Of a stretch of DNA of 51,419 nt, positions 39,775-47,743 are shown piece by piece. Every line of letters begins with the position of its first letter. Within the stretch, counting starts at the first letter, position 1. Location: IMG/VR virus record IMGVR_UViG_3300033150_001155, positions 1-51,419 of that record. One strand, 5' to 3'. The translations under genes and the position numbers were made by a program. Source of the DNA: a virus. Under the pieces are notes generated by a model, which searched no databases, was not told the DNA's origin, and saw only the letters and a list, made by a program, of their open reading frames with translations.

Positions 39775-41094
39775 TCAGCTTGTAGTTGCCGCGAGTGCGA
39801 CGAACGGGGAGATAGCCGTGACCGGAGCTGCCGAATTCTTGAGCGTGATTGCACTCTGAGGCCAGCACTGTCCGCCGACCCGCAGAACGAACCGCCAACA
39901 TGTCTCATCGGTGGTGAAAGCCACATGAGTTGACACGTCGATGGTGATCGGCTGTCTGTCGAAAATAATGTAATACTTAAGATCGACATAGCAGATATCG
40001 CCCTGTGAGCCGAGTGCCGGGAGTTTCTCCGACACAAACAATGGCCGTCCGAAAATCCGCATCGGAACCTTATCGGCTCCGCCCATGTTCGGGTTAATAT
40101 TGATGACGTTCGCTCCTGTTCCTGGTGCAGCGTCGCCGGTCTGCATCCCGATCAGATCGGGAAGTACGCTGTTATTGCAGATCCAAATAGCAGACGCATG
40201 AGATGACGGAAGCATGTTCGCATACATCTCCCGAAGGTCTTCCCAAACCACTCTGTTCACCGTATTCCGGTATGGAGGACGGAGAGCATTGGAGGTCAGA
40301 AATCCCATCGGTTGCCCGGCACCCGTTCCGTTGATAAAAGCATCGTCCTCAAACCATCCCCATGCCGAACCAAACATTGACCGGATTAGGGGCGCAAGGG
40401 CGATCGCGGAATCATCGAGCAATTCATTTGAAGTGTAGGTTATCCCCGCAAGTTTATGCGGAGTGATCTCCAGTTGCCCGAACGAGGGTTTCGTTGCGCT
40501 CTTCGTTCCACGCTCCGCCGTCCACTTTGCCTGCACACCACCAAAAACGGTAGAGGAATGAGACGTATCTTGGACGGTCGGGATCTTCAACGAATCTGTC
40601 TTCAGCGGGCCGATGACGGTCGCTCCGTTCGGCCTCACAACTGCATTCTCAAGTGCGATTTTTTGAAGGTCTGCTCTGTAGACTTCCGGCACGAGGAACC
40701 CGCCCTGGGCGTCCGTGCTAATCTCCATGTGTCCTGCTGTCTTCGTGATCTCGCCCGTGTCTTTGACGAATGTCAGCCTGTTGTCAATTTCTCCATTCTT
40801 CCGGAACTTCCGAATCGCAGTCAGGAAATCACCGAATGGAACGTTTTTCCAGTCCTTCTCGGCTTCTTTCTTGGCTGCCTCCAATTCTTCGTCTTTTGCA
40901 GTTTCAGCCTCAACTTTTTTCAGCGTGTCTTTCATCTGCTCTGCCAGAGCGTCTTTGGTATATTCGCCGAGCGTGGACTTGACATCCTCAAGAATGCCGT
41001 CCATCTTCTCGCGCAACGCAGTCTCGGTCTTTTCAGCCACAAGTGCCTCAATCTCGCTTTCTTTCATGGTCACTTTTTCTTTTTCATCTTCCAT
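39775..41094 (-). CDS. HK97-type major capsid protein (long form, 439 aa)
   Basis: Residues 1-120 are charged and helical (EIEALVAEKTETALREKM..., KDEELEAAKKEAEK), like the delta/scaffold domain of HK97 gp5. From about residue 128 the capsid fold begins (STDAQGGFLVPE, DSLKIPTVQDTS, QLEITPHKLAG, FTTDETCWRFVLRV). It is likely cleaved by the upstream protease. The 174 bases between it and the preceding gene hold no gene I can support. A paralog lies at 37031-38074. Confidence 0.92.
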   Translation of the reverse strand: MEDEKEKVTMKESEIEALVAEKTETALREKMDGILEDVKSTLGEYTKDALAEQMKDTLKKVEAETAKDEELEAAKKEAEKDWKNVPFGDFLTAIRKFRKNGEIDNRLTFVKDTGEITKTAGHMEISTDAQGGFLVPEVYRADLQKIALENAVVRPNGATVIGPLKTDSLKIPTVQDTSHSSTVFGGVQAKWTAERGTKSATKPSFGQLEITPHKLAGITYTSNELLDDSAIALAPLIRSMFGSAWGWFEDDAFINGTGAGQPMGFLTSNALRPPYRNTVNRVVWEDLREMYANMLPSSHASAIWICNNSVLPDLIGMQTGDAAPGTGANVININPNMGGADKVPMRIFGRPLFVSEKLPALGSQGDICYVDLKYYIIFDRQPITIDVSTHVAFTTDETCWRFVLRVGGQCWPQSAITLKNSAAPVTAISPFVALAATTS

Positions 41095-41268
41095 TTTTCT
41101 GTCCGTAATAAGGCTGGCCTTTGGATTTCACTTCCGCTCGCATCGTTCCTGACATCTCCAGCCACGCGCCCCCTATCGGCTTGACGCTCCTGCGCGCCAT
41201 CCACCGACTGGCACATGACCTAATATCTCCGGTTCTCCGCCTGTTTCAGCGAAGCCAGCCGTTTATAC

Positions 41269-41706
41269 TCAAACGCTTAATCGTGCGCTTATAAACCTTT
41301 GATTTATCGCCTGGAGATTCTCTTGATACCAGGCTCGAAATTTGTCAGGCTTAACTTTCAACTTACTTGATATCTCGATTATCGTATGCCCTGCCCTGAG
41401 GAGTTTCACGACCTTATTGATATCAACATTCGGTAATTTCTCTGAATGACTCTTAATAGGCCATCGTTTCTTTGCATCCTTCAGAATTTTCTCTGTCTTT
41501 CCGGCATTCGTCGTCATGAGTTTCGTCATCTCCCCGTTCCGGGCGTTCACCCACTCTCTGAGACGCTGTTCATTGACGTTCATCTCATAGGCAACCTTGT
41601 CTATCGGCCATCCGAGACTCCCGCGCAGATAATGCCAGCGAACCCAATTCTCAAGCGATTCAATCATTGAAAAATCTTTTGCCATCTCCCTTTTTGCCTC
41701 CATCAT
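41269..41706 (-). CDS. Double helix-turn-helix protein between protease and capsid genes
   Basis: A 145-residue protein with two helix-turn-helix-like segments, WPIDKVAYEMNVNEQRLREW and AGHTIIEISSKLKVKPDKFR, similar to those of small terminases. ATGA-coupled to the protease gene. A DNA-binding protein in the head operon between protease and capsid is unusual; it might regulate late transcription or take part in packaging. No family assigned. Confidence 0.55.
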   Translation of the reverse strand: MMEAKREMAKDFSMIESLENWVRWHYLRGSLGWPIDKVAYEMNVNEQRLREWVNARNGEMTKLMTTNAGKTEKILKDAKKRWPIKSHSEKLPNVDINKVVKLLRAGHTIIEISSKLKVKPDKFRAWYQENLQAINQRFISARLSV

Positions 41707-44570
41707 ACTTTTCCTCGCAGATATCCTATAGCATCAGCGATACCATCTCGCGTCGCTTTCTCCAAGAGTTTTTTCATGTCAATCGATCTGAGCTTCCCGT
41801 CAATCGCTTCCTCAATACGTGCAGTAATATCTTTGTCTCCATCGGTTTTGTCAAGCTCTATCATATAGGCGCGCTCTCCGCTGGCCTCTTCTTCCTGCTG
41901 TCGATCCGTCTCTTCCAAGAGTTTTTCAAGTTTCGGTATTGCGGCCTTCATCCCGGCAACGGCGTCCTCAATAATCCCGCGCGTCTTTGCCGATAGTACG
42001 CGTCCTTCTTTCAGCTCAGTTATTGACTCCCGAAGTAGCGTAATCTCTTCTTTCAGATCAGCGTGGTCATCCGACTCATATTCCCGTCCCGGGCCCGGAC
42101 GCCCGACACGCCTCATCTCCCCACCACATTCTGGGCAACTTATTTCATTGCAGTGCTTGTCAGTTGTCATCTTGTATCCACACTCAATACATTCACATTC
42201 GTATTCTTTCCTCTCTCTCTTCGCTATCGCAATTTCCTTATCAATCTTGACTTCAACCTCTCCGTTTATCCATTTGACTCTATTCCATATTGATTTAGCC
42301 CCAGTTTTGTTTCCTCGGATCTCTTCAATCAATTCGCGTTGCTCAATTAATTTATCAAGGCTCTTTAATAACGCCTCGCCGATATTAATCTCATCCTCAT
42401 CGGCAATAATGGAAGCAAACTCAACAAGCTCTTTCATATGAGCCCCAGAAAAACCAGCCGTCTTTTCTGCGATATCATCAAGAAGGGATTCCTCAATTTT
42501 ACCCGCCCAGAGTTCAATCATTTTTTTCCGCTGCAATTTGCTTGGTAATCGATAATTGATTATATGATGAAATCTGCCTGGCCTATCTAAAAGCGCATCC
42601 GGTAATTTTTCTGGATAATTCGATGTCATGATCGTTAATATCCCCTTATTTTGCCTGAGCCCGTCCATTTCTGTTTTCAGAAGATCAACCACAACAGAAT
42701 CTCGATCATTATATTCTTTCAGCCATGTATCGATATCCTCAATAAACAAGACGGTCGGGGCCAAATCCCGTGCCAATGAATAACCCAACGTAATTGCTCT
42801 TAGTGCGCCAATATGCCTAAAATCTCTACTTGATATCCATATGAAGGTAGTATCCATATTGGTCATTAAAATTCGACCGGTTTTTGTTTTCCCCGTACCC
42901 GGAGGGCCGATGAAAAGTAGCCCCCGCCCTAACATTCCGTTCCTTTTTTCCTCTAATGCATCAGAAGATTTTCTCAAGGCATCTTTATATTTCTCCTCAA
43001 GAATAAGCGTATCCCATCCCTCTTTTTTCTCAGTCAAGAAATCGCCAGCTAATGCAAACTTCTCCCCACGGAGATAATTATTTTCATTCACCCATTTGTG
43101 GACTTCTTCAAAAAGTCTCTTATTCCAATCTTTGTAATCAAGAGAAGTTATAAAAGATACGGATATCCCATCCCACGTTGGCTCATATTTGACAATTAAC
43201 GGCTTGCCCTCGGCATCATAAAAATTCAATCCGCTGATTAGAAAATCATCAGATTCTTTTGAATTTAATTTAATAATCTCATATTGTGGCGGAATTTCAG
43301 CCCCGCTCCAATAAAAATTTCTTGTATCTTTTAATTTGAATTTCCCTAGAGTCTTTTTAAGCCCTGCCAAATAAGTCCCCATAAGTGGACTCGGAATGTC
43401 GAAATTATTCTTGAATACTTTTTTGACCTTACATTCCAAATATTGCTCAAACAAATCAAACTCAAACGGCTTTGGAATTGGCGATTCCGCAGATTCAATA
43501 TCAAAGAGTTTTGACAACGACTTGTTCCATCTTTCTTTTTGTTTCGGTTCTTTAAATCCTAACTTACTAAATTCTTTATGAGACTCAACCCATGCTTGCG
43601 CTTCCTCCATTGTCCATTTTTCTTTATCAAATAGATATTTCTGGATATGCGTCGGTCCGTTCGGATCACTTTTCAACTTTCCAATTACGGCTTTAATCCC
43701 CTTCTCTTTGGAAATATCAATAGTCCTGAATGATGTTTTCACAAAATCGCCTTTGTCTCTGATGGGTATATGGTGGTAATTATCGGTAGTTTCTGGTTTC
43801 GTGATCTTCTTTTCCTCTGCCGTTTTCGTCTTTTTGCCTTCGCTCTCTTTTGTTTTTTCTTCATCGTCCTCCTCGGATTTCTCAAGTGAAAGTATAATTT
43901 CGCGGTCGACAACTTCCCGTTCTTTTTTCCATTCAATCTCCAAATCTTTCTTTAATCGGCCTTCGGGAAGTAGCCCTTTCTCAATCGCCAACGTCAACGC
44001 TTCAGGACATGAAGGAATAGGAACCACAGAATATTCAAGCAACTCCCATTCCGTATATATCCGCTTTGGCATATCCTTGTCCTCGGCCTCTTTGCCTTCC
44101 TTTATCTCTGGTTCCTCCCATTTCTTCGGGATGAACCCGACAGACCAGCCCTTGAGAAGAGGCCCCGTTCCTCCAACATCCTCCGTGCAGGCTTGATAAA
44201 CCTGATCAGCCCATTCGTTCTTTGCGAATATCGTCTTTGCTATCAGCCCCTTTTCGTCCGGCTTAATCCAAGCGCAATTCCCGATCGGGAGACTTCGATA
44301 ATCATGACCATAAAGCACTTTTGGATTCTTCGTATAATTCGACAGAATTACTCCCTCTGGCAAGAGCACTTCATCATCCCTGTCTTTCGTATTCGTTGAA
44401 ATGTACGAAATCACAGCCCGCTCTTTCGCGACCGTTTCCTGTTTTTCGGCAACGTATGATTTTCGGACAAACGGGATTTCATCCTTCTTGATCTTTAACC
44501 GCCGTGCAAGAGCCCCGGCCTTATCCGGAAACACATCAACATATTTTAAATTTTCAGTCATGATATTCAT
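41703..44570 (-). CDS. Prohead protease fused to AAA+ ATPase, zinc ribbon and coiled coil
   Basis: A 955-residue protein. Residues 1-200 are an HK97-type prohead protease with GHD (His89), GWSVGF (Ser143) and ELLEYSVVPIP (Glu179) as the candidate catalytic site. Residues about 265-335 hold a segment with HHIPIRDKGDF and EKWTMEEAQAWVE seen in some phage head-protease proteins. Residues 365-730 are an AAA+ ATPase: Walker A GPPGTGKT (555-562), Walker B VLFIEDID (607-614), sensor 1 SN (650-651), Arg finger DRPGRF (662-667). Then comes a zinc ribbon CIEC/CPEC (794-797, 812-815) and a coiled-coil C-terminus. The protease normally comprises about 200-250 residues alone, so this is a striking fusion. 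It may drive scaffold or delta-domain removal, or prohead maturation, with ATP. Confidence 0.9.
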   Translation of the reverse strand: MNIMTENLKYVDVFPDKAGALARRLKIKKDEIPFVRKSYVAEKQETVAKERAVISYISTNTKDRDDEVLLPEGVILSNYTKNPKVLYGHDYRSLPIGNCAWIKPDEKGLIAKTIFAKNEWADQVYQACTEDVGGTGPLLKGWSVGFIPKKWEEPEIKEGKEAEDKDMPKRIYTEWELLEYSVVPIPSCPEALTLAIEKGLLPEGRLKKDLEIEWKKEREVVDREIILSLEKSEEDDEEKTKESEGKKTKTAEEKKITKPETTDNYHHIPIRDKGDFVKTSFRTIDISKEKGIKAVIGKLKSDPNGPTHIQKYLFDKEKWTMEEAQAWVESHKEFSKLGFKEPKQKERWNKSLSKLFDIESAESPIPKPFEFDLFEQYLECKVKKVFKNNFDIPSPLMGTYLAGLKKTLGKFKLKDTRNFYWSGAEIPPQYEIIKLNSKESDDFLISGLNFYDAEGKPLIVKYEPTWDGISVSFITSLDYKDWNKRLFEEVHKWVNENNYLRGEKFALAGDFLTEKKEGWDTLILEEKYKDALRKSSDALEEKRNGMLGRGLLFIGPPGTGKTKTGRILMTNMDTTFIWISSRDFRHIGALRAITLGYSLARDLAPTVLFIEDIDTWLKEYNDRDSVVVDLLKTEMDGLRQNKGILTIMTSNYPEKLPDALLDRPGRFHHIINYRLPSKLQRKKMIELWAGKIEESLLDDIAEKTAGFSGAHMKELVEFASIIADEDEINIGEALLKSLDKLIEQRELIEEIRGNKTGAKSIWNRVKWINGEVEVKIDKEIAIAKRERKEYECECIECGYKMTTDKHCNEISCPECGGEMRRVGRPGPGREYESDDHADLKEEITLLRESITELKEGRVLSAKTRGIIEDAVAGMKAAIPKLEKLLEETDRQQEEEASGERAYMIELDKTDGDKDITARIEEAIDGKLRSIDMKKLLEKATRDGIADAIGYLRGKV

Positions 44571-44582
44571 CTTATTCCTCCG

Positions 44583-46307
44583 TTATTCCTCTGTTATCGG
44601 TAATATATGACATCGACAATTACTTGAAATTACTCCATTGCTGATGTATAATGAAGATTGCGTATGTAGATCGTAAACATAACCATGAAAAGAATCAATC
44701 TTGATATCGACAATCTTCTTCGTCTTTATGAAAGCGGGGAGTCCGAGAAGGCACTCGCCGAAAGGTTTAACATTGCTCGCGGTTCTATTCGTCTTCGCTT
44801 GCTCGAGAATGGGGTCAAACCCAGAAATAGAAGCGAGGCTATGTTCACCAGAATGAGCAAGACGTCGAAGGAAGAACGGATGCGGTTGACGGGAGCCGCC
44901 CACGCTGCTGTCCGCGGCAAACGCCAAAGCCTCGAATATCGCTGTAAGATTGCTAAAACGAGAGAGATCAAACAAATTGGTATCGGTCGCGGAGAAATTA
45001 TGCTCGCGGAGAAATTGAGTAAATGCGGTTTTTCCTGTATCCAACAAAAAGCCATCGGCCCCTATAATATCGATGTAGCCATCACAAAACCGCCCATCGC
45101 CGTGGAGCTGTTCGGCGGAAACTGGCACGCGTTTGGCAACCATGCCAGGTGCTTTCGCAAACGAACTGATTATATCCTCAATTCTGGCTGGGCCGTTATT
45201 ATTATTTGGGTTACCAGGAATTATCCCCTTGAGCGAGGAGCAATAGAATATATCGTCTCCTTTGCGGAGAAGTTGAGCCGAGGCGAAACCGTTGGGAGTA
45301 AGGAGCATATGATTCGGGGTGACGGTAAGAGGACTACCCTCGGAAAAAGAAAGCTCAATAATCTTCCCCCTATAGAAGGCCCTCAGCCCCGCGATCGTAT
45401 TACCGGCCGTTTCACATCTCGTCCCTGGCAATAAACATCTAGCATGTAAAGGTGGGGATTCTATATCTGTATAATTAACTTTCAGGCTCAATTCTTTTCC
45501 CTCGCGCTCAACCGTAAACTCATCCCCCATAGAAAAGAACTTTTCCTCAATTCCTATTGTCTTGCCATCTAAATCTTCGCAAAAAGGACAGGTACGAGAA
45601 TCCCAAAACGTAGCCCAGGTGAGATGTGTCACTACTCCACTTTGCCTATAGGCTGCCAGAGCCCCCTGATTTGAAGCTCTCAGCGTCTCTGTTCTTGCAA
45701 TCATCTCAGACCGTGCTTTGTTCCAATTATCATATGTCATATTGACACGCTTTGTAAGCTCTGGGATCCCCTCCCCGGCCTCAATCCCGGCCTTTAGTTG
45801 CCGGCGTAGCTTTTCAATATTAACGCCCTCCATTGACTCTGACAAATGGAGCGGATATGTATCAAGCCATTTCTGGACATGAGGATTCCCCATATCAAAC
45901 GCTATATCAAGCTCTGCAAACTCAATAGCTCCATCTGCATTTTTCTCCATTATCTCAGCCATCAATGTCTTAAACAATGCATTGAATTCATCAACAAACT
46001 TCTTTTTCGGATATAACAGCTCATCGGTTTTATCTTTCGTTCGCCATGCCTTTTTTGTCTTTTTTATATTCGCTATGATGATTCGCCGTTCCTTCTCCCA
46101 TACCTTGATGATGCTTCGGCGCATCCGACGTTCAAACGGAAGATTCAATCGCTCAAGCAAAGCAAATATCGCCGGGTTCCTTTTCCGTGAAACCTCGGTA
46201 ATAACCGCATCCAACAGCGCATCTTTCAAATGTCGTTCAACATGTTCATGACAACATTCGCAGAGTGTATCATAAGCTATCTGCTCGGCAATGATCTGTT
46301 TATCCAT
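44583..46307 (-). CDS. MuF/SPP1 gp7-like minor head protein interrupted by an intein
   Basis: A 574-residue precursor. The N-extein (residues 1-290) is a head morphogenesis protein: ARTETLRASNQGAL, WDSRTCPFCEDLDGK and the MuF-domain end SPPLHAR. The intein covers residues 291-563. The C-extein is only 11 residues (CRCHILPITEE). Splicing restores PPLHAR-CRCHILP, the conserved PPLHxxCRC motif. The mature protein would be 301 residues. It overlaps the portal gene by eight bases, as is usual for MuF genes. Confidence 0.93.
   Translation of the reverse strand: MDKQIIAEQIAYDTLCECCHEHVERHLKDALLDAVITEVSRKRNPAIFALLERLNLPFERRMRRSIIKVWEKERRIIIANIKKTKKAWRTKDKTDELLYPKKKFVDEFNALFKTLMAEIMEKNADGAIEFAELDIAFDMGNPHVQKWLDTYPLHLSESMEGVNIEKLRRQLKAGIEAGEGIPELTKRVNMTYDNWNKARSEMIARTETLRASNQGALAAYRQSGVVTHLTWATFWDSRTCPFCEDLDGKTIGIEEKFFSMGDEFTVEREGKELSLKVNYTDIESPPLHARCLLPGTRCETAGNTIAGLRAFYRGKIIELSFSEGSPLTVTPNHMLLTPNGFASAQLLRKGDDIFYCSSLKGIIPGNPNNNNGPARIEDIISSFAKAPGMVAKRVPVSAEQLHGDGRFCDGYIDIIGADGFLLDTGKTAFTQFLREHNFSATDTNLFDLSRFSNLTAIFEALAFAADSSVGGSRQPHPFFLRRLAHSGEHSLASISGFDPILEQAKTNRTASNVKPFGECLLGLPAFIKTKKIVDIKIDSFHGYVYDLHTQSSLYISNGVISSNCRCHILPITEE
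44624..44652 (+). promoter_or_regulatory. Sigma70 promoter for the antisense endonuclease, inside the intein
   Basis: TTGAAA (44624-44629), exactly 17 bases, then a perfect TATAAT (44647-44652). The predicted start lies near 44659 and the endonuclease ATG is at 44685, giving a 5' leader of about 25 bases without a clear Shine-Dalgarno site. The promoter DNA also encodes the block F-G residues SSLYISNGVISS of the intein. It stands alone on the plus strand among minus-strand late genes. Confidence 0.75.
44685..45434 (+). CDS. Vsr-like homing endonuclease, antisense and nested in the MuF intein
   Basis: A 249-residue protein. An N-terminal helix-turn-helix (GESEKALAERFNIARGSIRL) is followed by a Vsr/PD-(D/E)XK-type nuclease domain: IGRGEIMLAEKL, YNIDVAITKPPIAVELFGG, NWHAF and SGWAVIIIWVT, with Asp, Glu and His expected at the metal site. 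This fits the Vsr-like homing endonuclease family known beside split inteins. The gene lies wholly within the intein on the opposite strand, and its TAA stop is the complement of intein codon 2. It contains no TTA, CTA or TCA codon (0 of 19 Leu, 0 of 14 Ser), which keeps the intein frame open. An upstream in-frame stop at 44667 fixes the ATG. Confidence 0.88.
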   Translation: MKRINLDIDNLLRLYESGESEKALAERFNIARGSIRLRLLENGVKPRNRSEAMFTRMSKTSKEERMRLTGAAHAAVRGKRQSLEYRCKIAKTREIKQIGIGRGEIMLAEKLSKCGFSCIQQKAIGPYNIDVAITKPPIAVELFGGNWHAFGNHARCFRKRTDYILNSGWAVIIIWVTRNYPLERGAIEYIVSFAEKLSRGETVGSKEHMIRGDGKRTTLGKRKLNNLPPIEGPQPRDRITGRFTSRPWQ

Positions 46308-47730
46308 TTATCATTTCCCTCAATGCTTGTTTAGCTAGCAGTGCGATCTGACGTGCCTCCTCTTCGGTCGGTTTTATCGGAGCAACCGAACCTATCGGAG
46401 CCATCGTCATAGGAAGTATCGGCACTGCCCCCCATTCGCTCTCGTCGCGTCCTTCAATCTTGCGCTCCTCATTTATTGATGAAAATCCGGTCTTGAGATT
46501 AGTCTCTTTTTCCTTGAGCTTAAATTCTTTGTCCTCCGGGACGGGGGAATCAAAAGCCACAAACAGCCGTTTCTTCCCGCTTGAGAATCGGGAGATAATT
46601 TTCTCATTCACCTTTTCTTGTAATCGTTGGAGCATCGGGTCTATACCGTATTTTGCAAACGTGAATTGTGCTCCCTCGACATTTGCCCTATTTGCCGTCG
46701 GGTCGAAAAGCGCAGCCGGGACGCCATATGCAGCGCATATCTCCTCTCGGTTCAACACTCGCCCTTTCGTATAGCTGAGCTCTTCAGGCGTCATCGTATC
46801 TCTAATATATTCCATCTCTCTTGTAGTGAGCATTGTCCGTCCGGCCTTCTTTGCCCCGGCGAATTTATCGGCAAATTGCTGTTCAAGACGGTCAAAGTCC
46901 TGCCGACTGATATTTCCCTTCGGCACGATAAGCCCCCCGGGACGAGCCCGGTTTACGAAAAGCGCACTTTCAAACTCATTCATCTGCCGTGCGATAAATA
47001 CGGCATACGCTATCCCACGGGTTGTCGCATAACCGGAGAAAGGATTCTGAGGATTCGGATATTCGAAAAATACAATCTCCTCCGGGCTGAACTTTACCTC
47101 TACGCTTCCCCGCTTGTATCGATAACCGATAATCGCCTCATCAAGCGTCCTTCCGAATATCGGATTCATGAACTGTGCCGGAATGACCCATATCTCCTGT
47201 GGAACACCAAGAGAATTTAGTGGCGTGTACCAATACGCCTCGCCAGTAAGGTCAAGAAACATTGAGGTTGATTCCCAGAGATCGCGTCGCGTTGCGAAAG
47301 GATTGACTTTCGTCACAAGGTCAAGAAACACATGCTCGGTTATCTCCTCAATATCCTCGGCCTTACAAACGATTCTCTCAAGCCCGGCGTTCGCCCGGAT
47401 CAGCGCAAGGGTCTCCCGGTCAACACGCTTCGTCTTTGTCTTTACGGGTGCCGATCGCTCCTCTTTAGCGACATACATCCGCATCTTTACGTTTGCGACA
47501 GCCTCCGCCTTCCGCTTCACGCAGGTATAAACCCAACCTTCAAACGAATCTGCGAACTGACTTTTTGTCCTCGGCCTGCTATCCCCGAGGAGTCCTTCGC
47601 CCCAAAACTCGGCGTCAATAAATGCCGTATCATCTCCGATACTCGGCCTCTGCCCAGTTGTTGAGAAAGCATCCTCAAGGCCTCGCCTATAAAGCCCCTT
47701 CTGTCGGCCTATCCACTCAAATATATTCAT
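46300..47730 (-). CDS. HK97-type portal protein
   Basis: A 476-residue portal protein. FADSFEGWVYTCVKRKAEAVANV opens the fold, GEAYWYTPLNSLGVP and LNREEICAAYGVPAALFDP are typical portal motifs, and a charged C-terminus follows. It forms the dodecameric ring for DNA entry and docks the terminase. Order large terminase, portal, MuF is standard. Overlaps the MuF start by eight bases. Confidence 0.9.
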   Translation of the reverse strand: MNIFEWIGRQKGLYRRGLEDAFSTTGQRPSIGDDTAFIDAEFWGEGLLGDSRPRTKSQFADSFEGWVYTCVKRKAEAVANVKMRMYVAKEERSAPVKTKTKRVDRETLALIRANAGLERIVCKAEDIEEITEHVFLDLVTKVNPFATRRDLWESTSMFLDLTGEAYWYTPLNSLGVPQEIWVIPAQFMNPIFGRTLDEAIIGYRYKRGSVEVKFSPEEIVFFEYPNPQNPFSGYATTRGIAYAVFIARQMNEFESALFVNRARPGGLIVPKGNISRQDFDRLEQQFADKFAGAKKAGRTMLTTREMEYIRDTMTPEELSYTKGRVLNREEICAAYGVPAALFDPTANRANVEGAQFTFAKYGIDPMLQRLQEKVNEKIISRFSSGKKRLFVAFDSPVPEDKEFKLKEKETNLKTGFSSINEERKIEGRDESEWGAVPILPMTMAPIGSVAPIKPTEEEARQIALLAKQALREMING

Positions 47731-47743
47731 TTTCTCTCATCCA

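Larger units (their letters stand above)
44619..45437 (-). other. 273-residue intein in MuF, with an antisense endonuclease gene inside
   Basis: Cys1 opens block A (CLLPGTRCE); block B is TVTPNHMLL with Thr-x2-His; block F is VYDLHTQSSLY; block G is NGVISSN followed by Cys+1. The penultimate His of block G is Ser. About 66 N-terminal and 36 C-terminal residues form the splicing HINT. The approximately 170 in between show no LAGLIDADG or HNH motif and correspond to the antisense of the plus-strand endonuclease gene. The shared DNA is read in aligned codons, and the minus-strand frame has no stop. Splicing should work, but needs proof because of the Ser and the unusual linker. Confidence 0.9.

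Noticed and set aside
40456-41184. Plus-strand frame of 242 codons opposite the main capsid gene
   Set aside because: Leu/Cys/Arg-rich shadow of the capsid reading frame, with no motif or promoter. The capsid gene on the other strand is certain.
41095-41268. Possible minus-strand small ORF between the helix-turn-helix gene and the capsid gene
   Set aside because: An ATG near 41214 opens a frame that runs into the capsid gene out of frame, without a ribosome site; low-complexity Arg/Ala/Gly product.
44619-45437. That the middle of the MuF intein is an ordinary in-frame homing endonuclease
   Set aside because: About 170 residues of Ser/Arg/Pro/Ala-rich sequence without LAGLIDADG, HNH or GIY-YIG motifs; the nuclease signal is on the opposite strand.
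44583-46307. That MuF is disrupted and the intein frame is open only by chance
   Set aside because: Both splice ends carry the right residues and splicing restores the conserved PPLHxxCRC motif exactly; the 0-of-33 stop-codon avoidance argues against chance.
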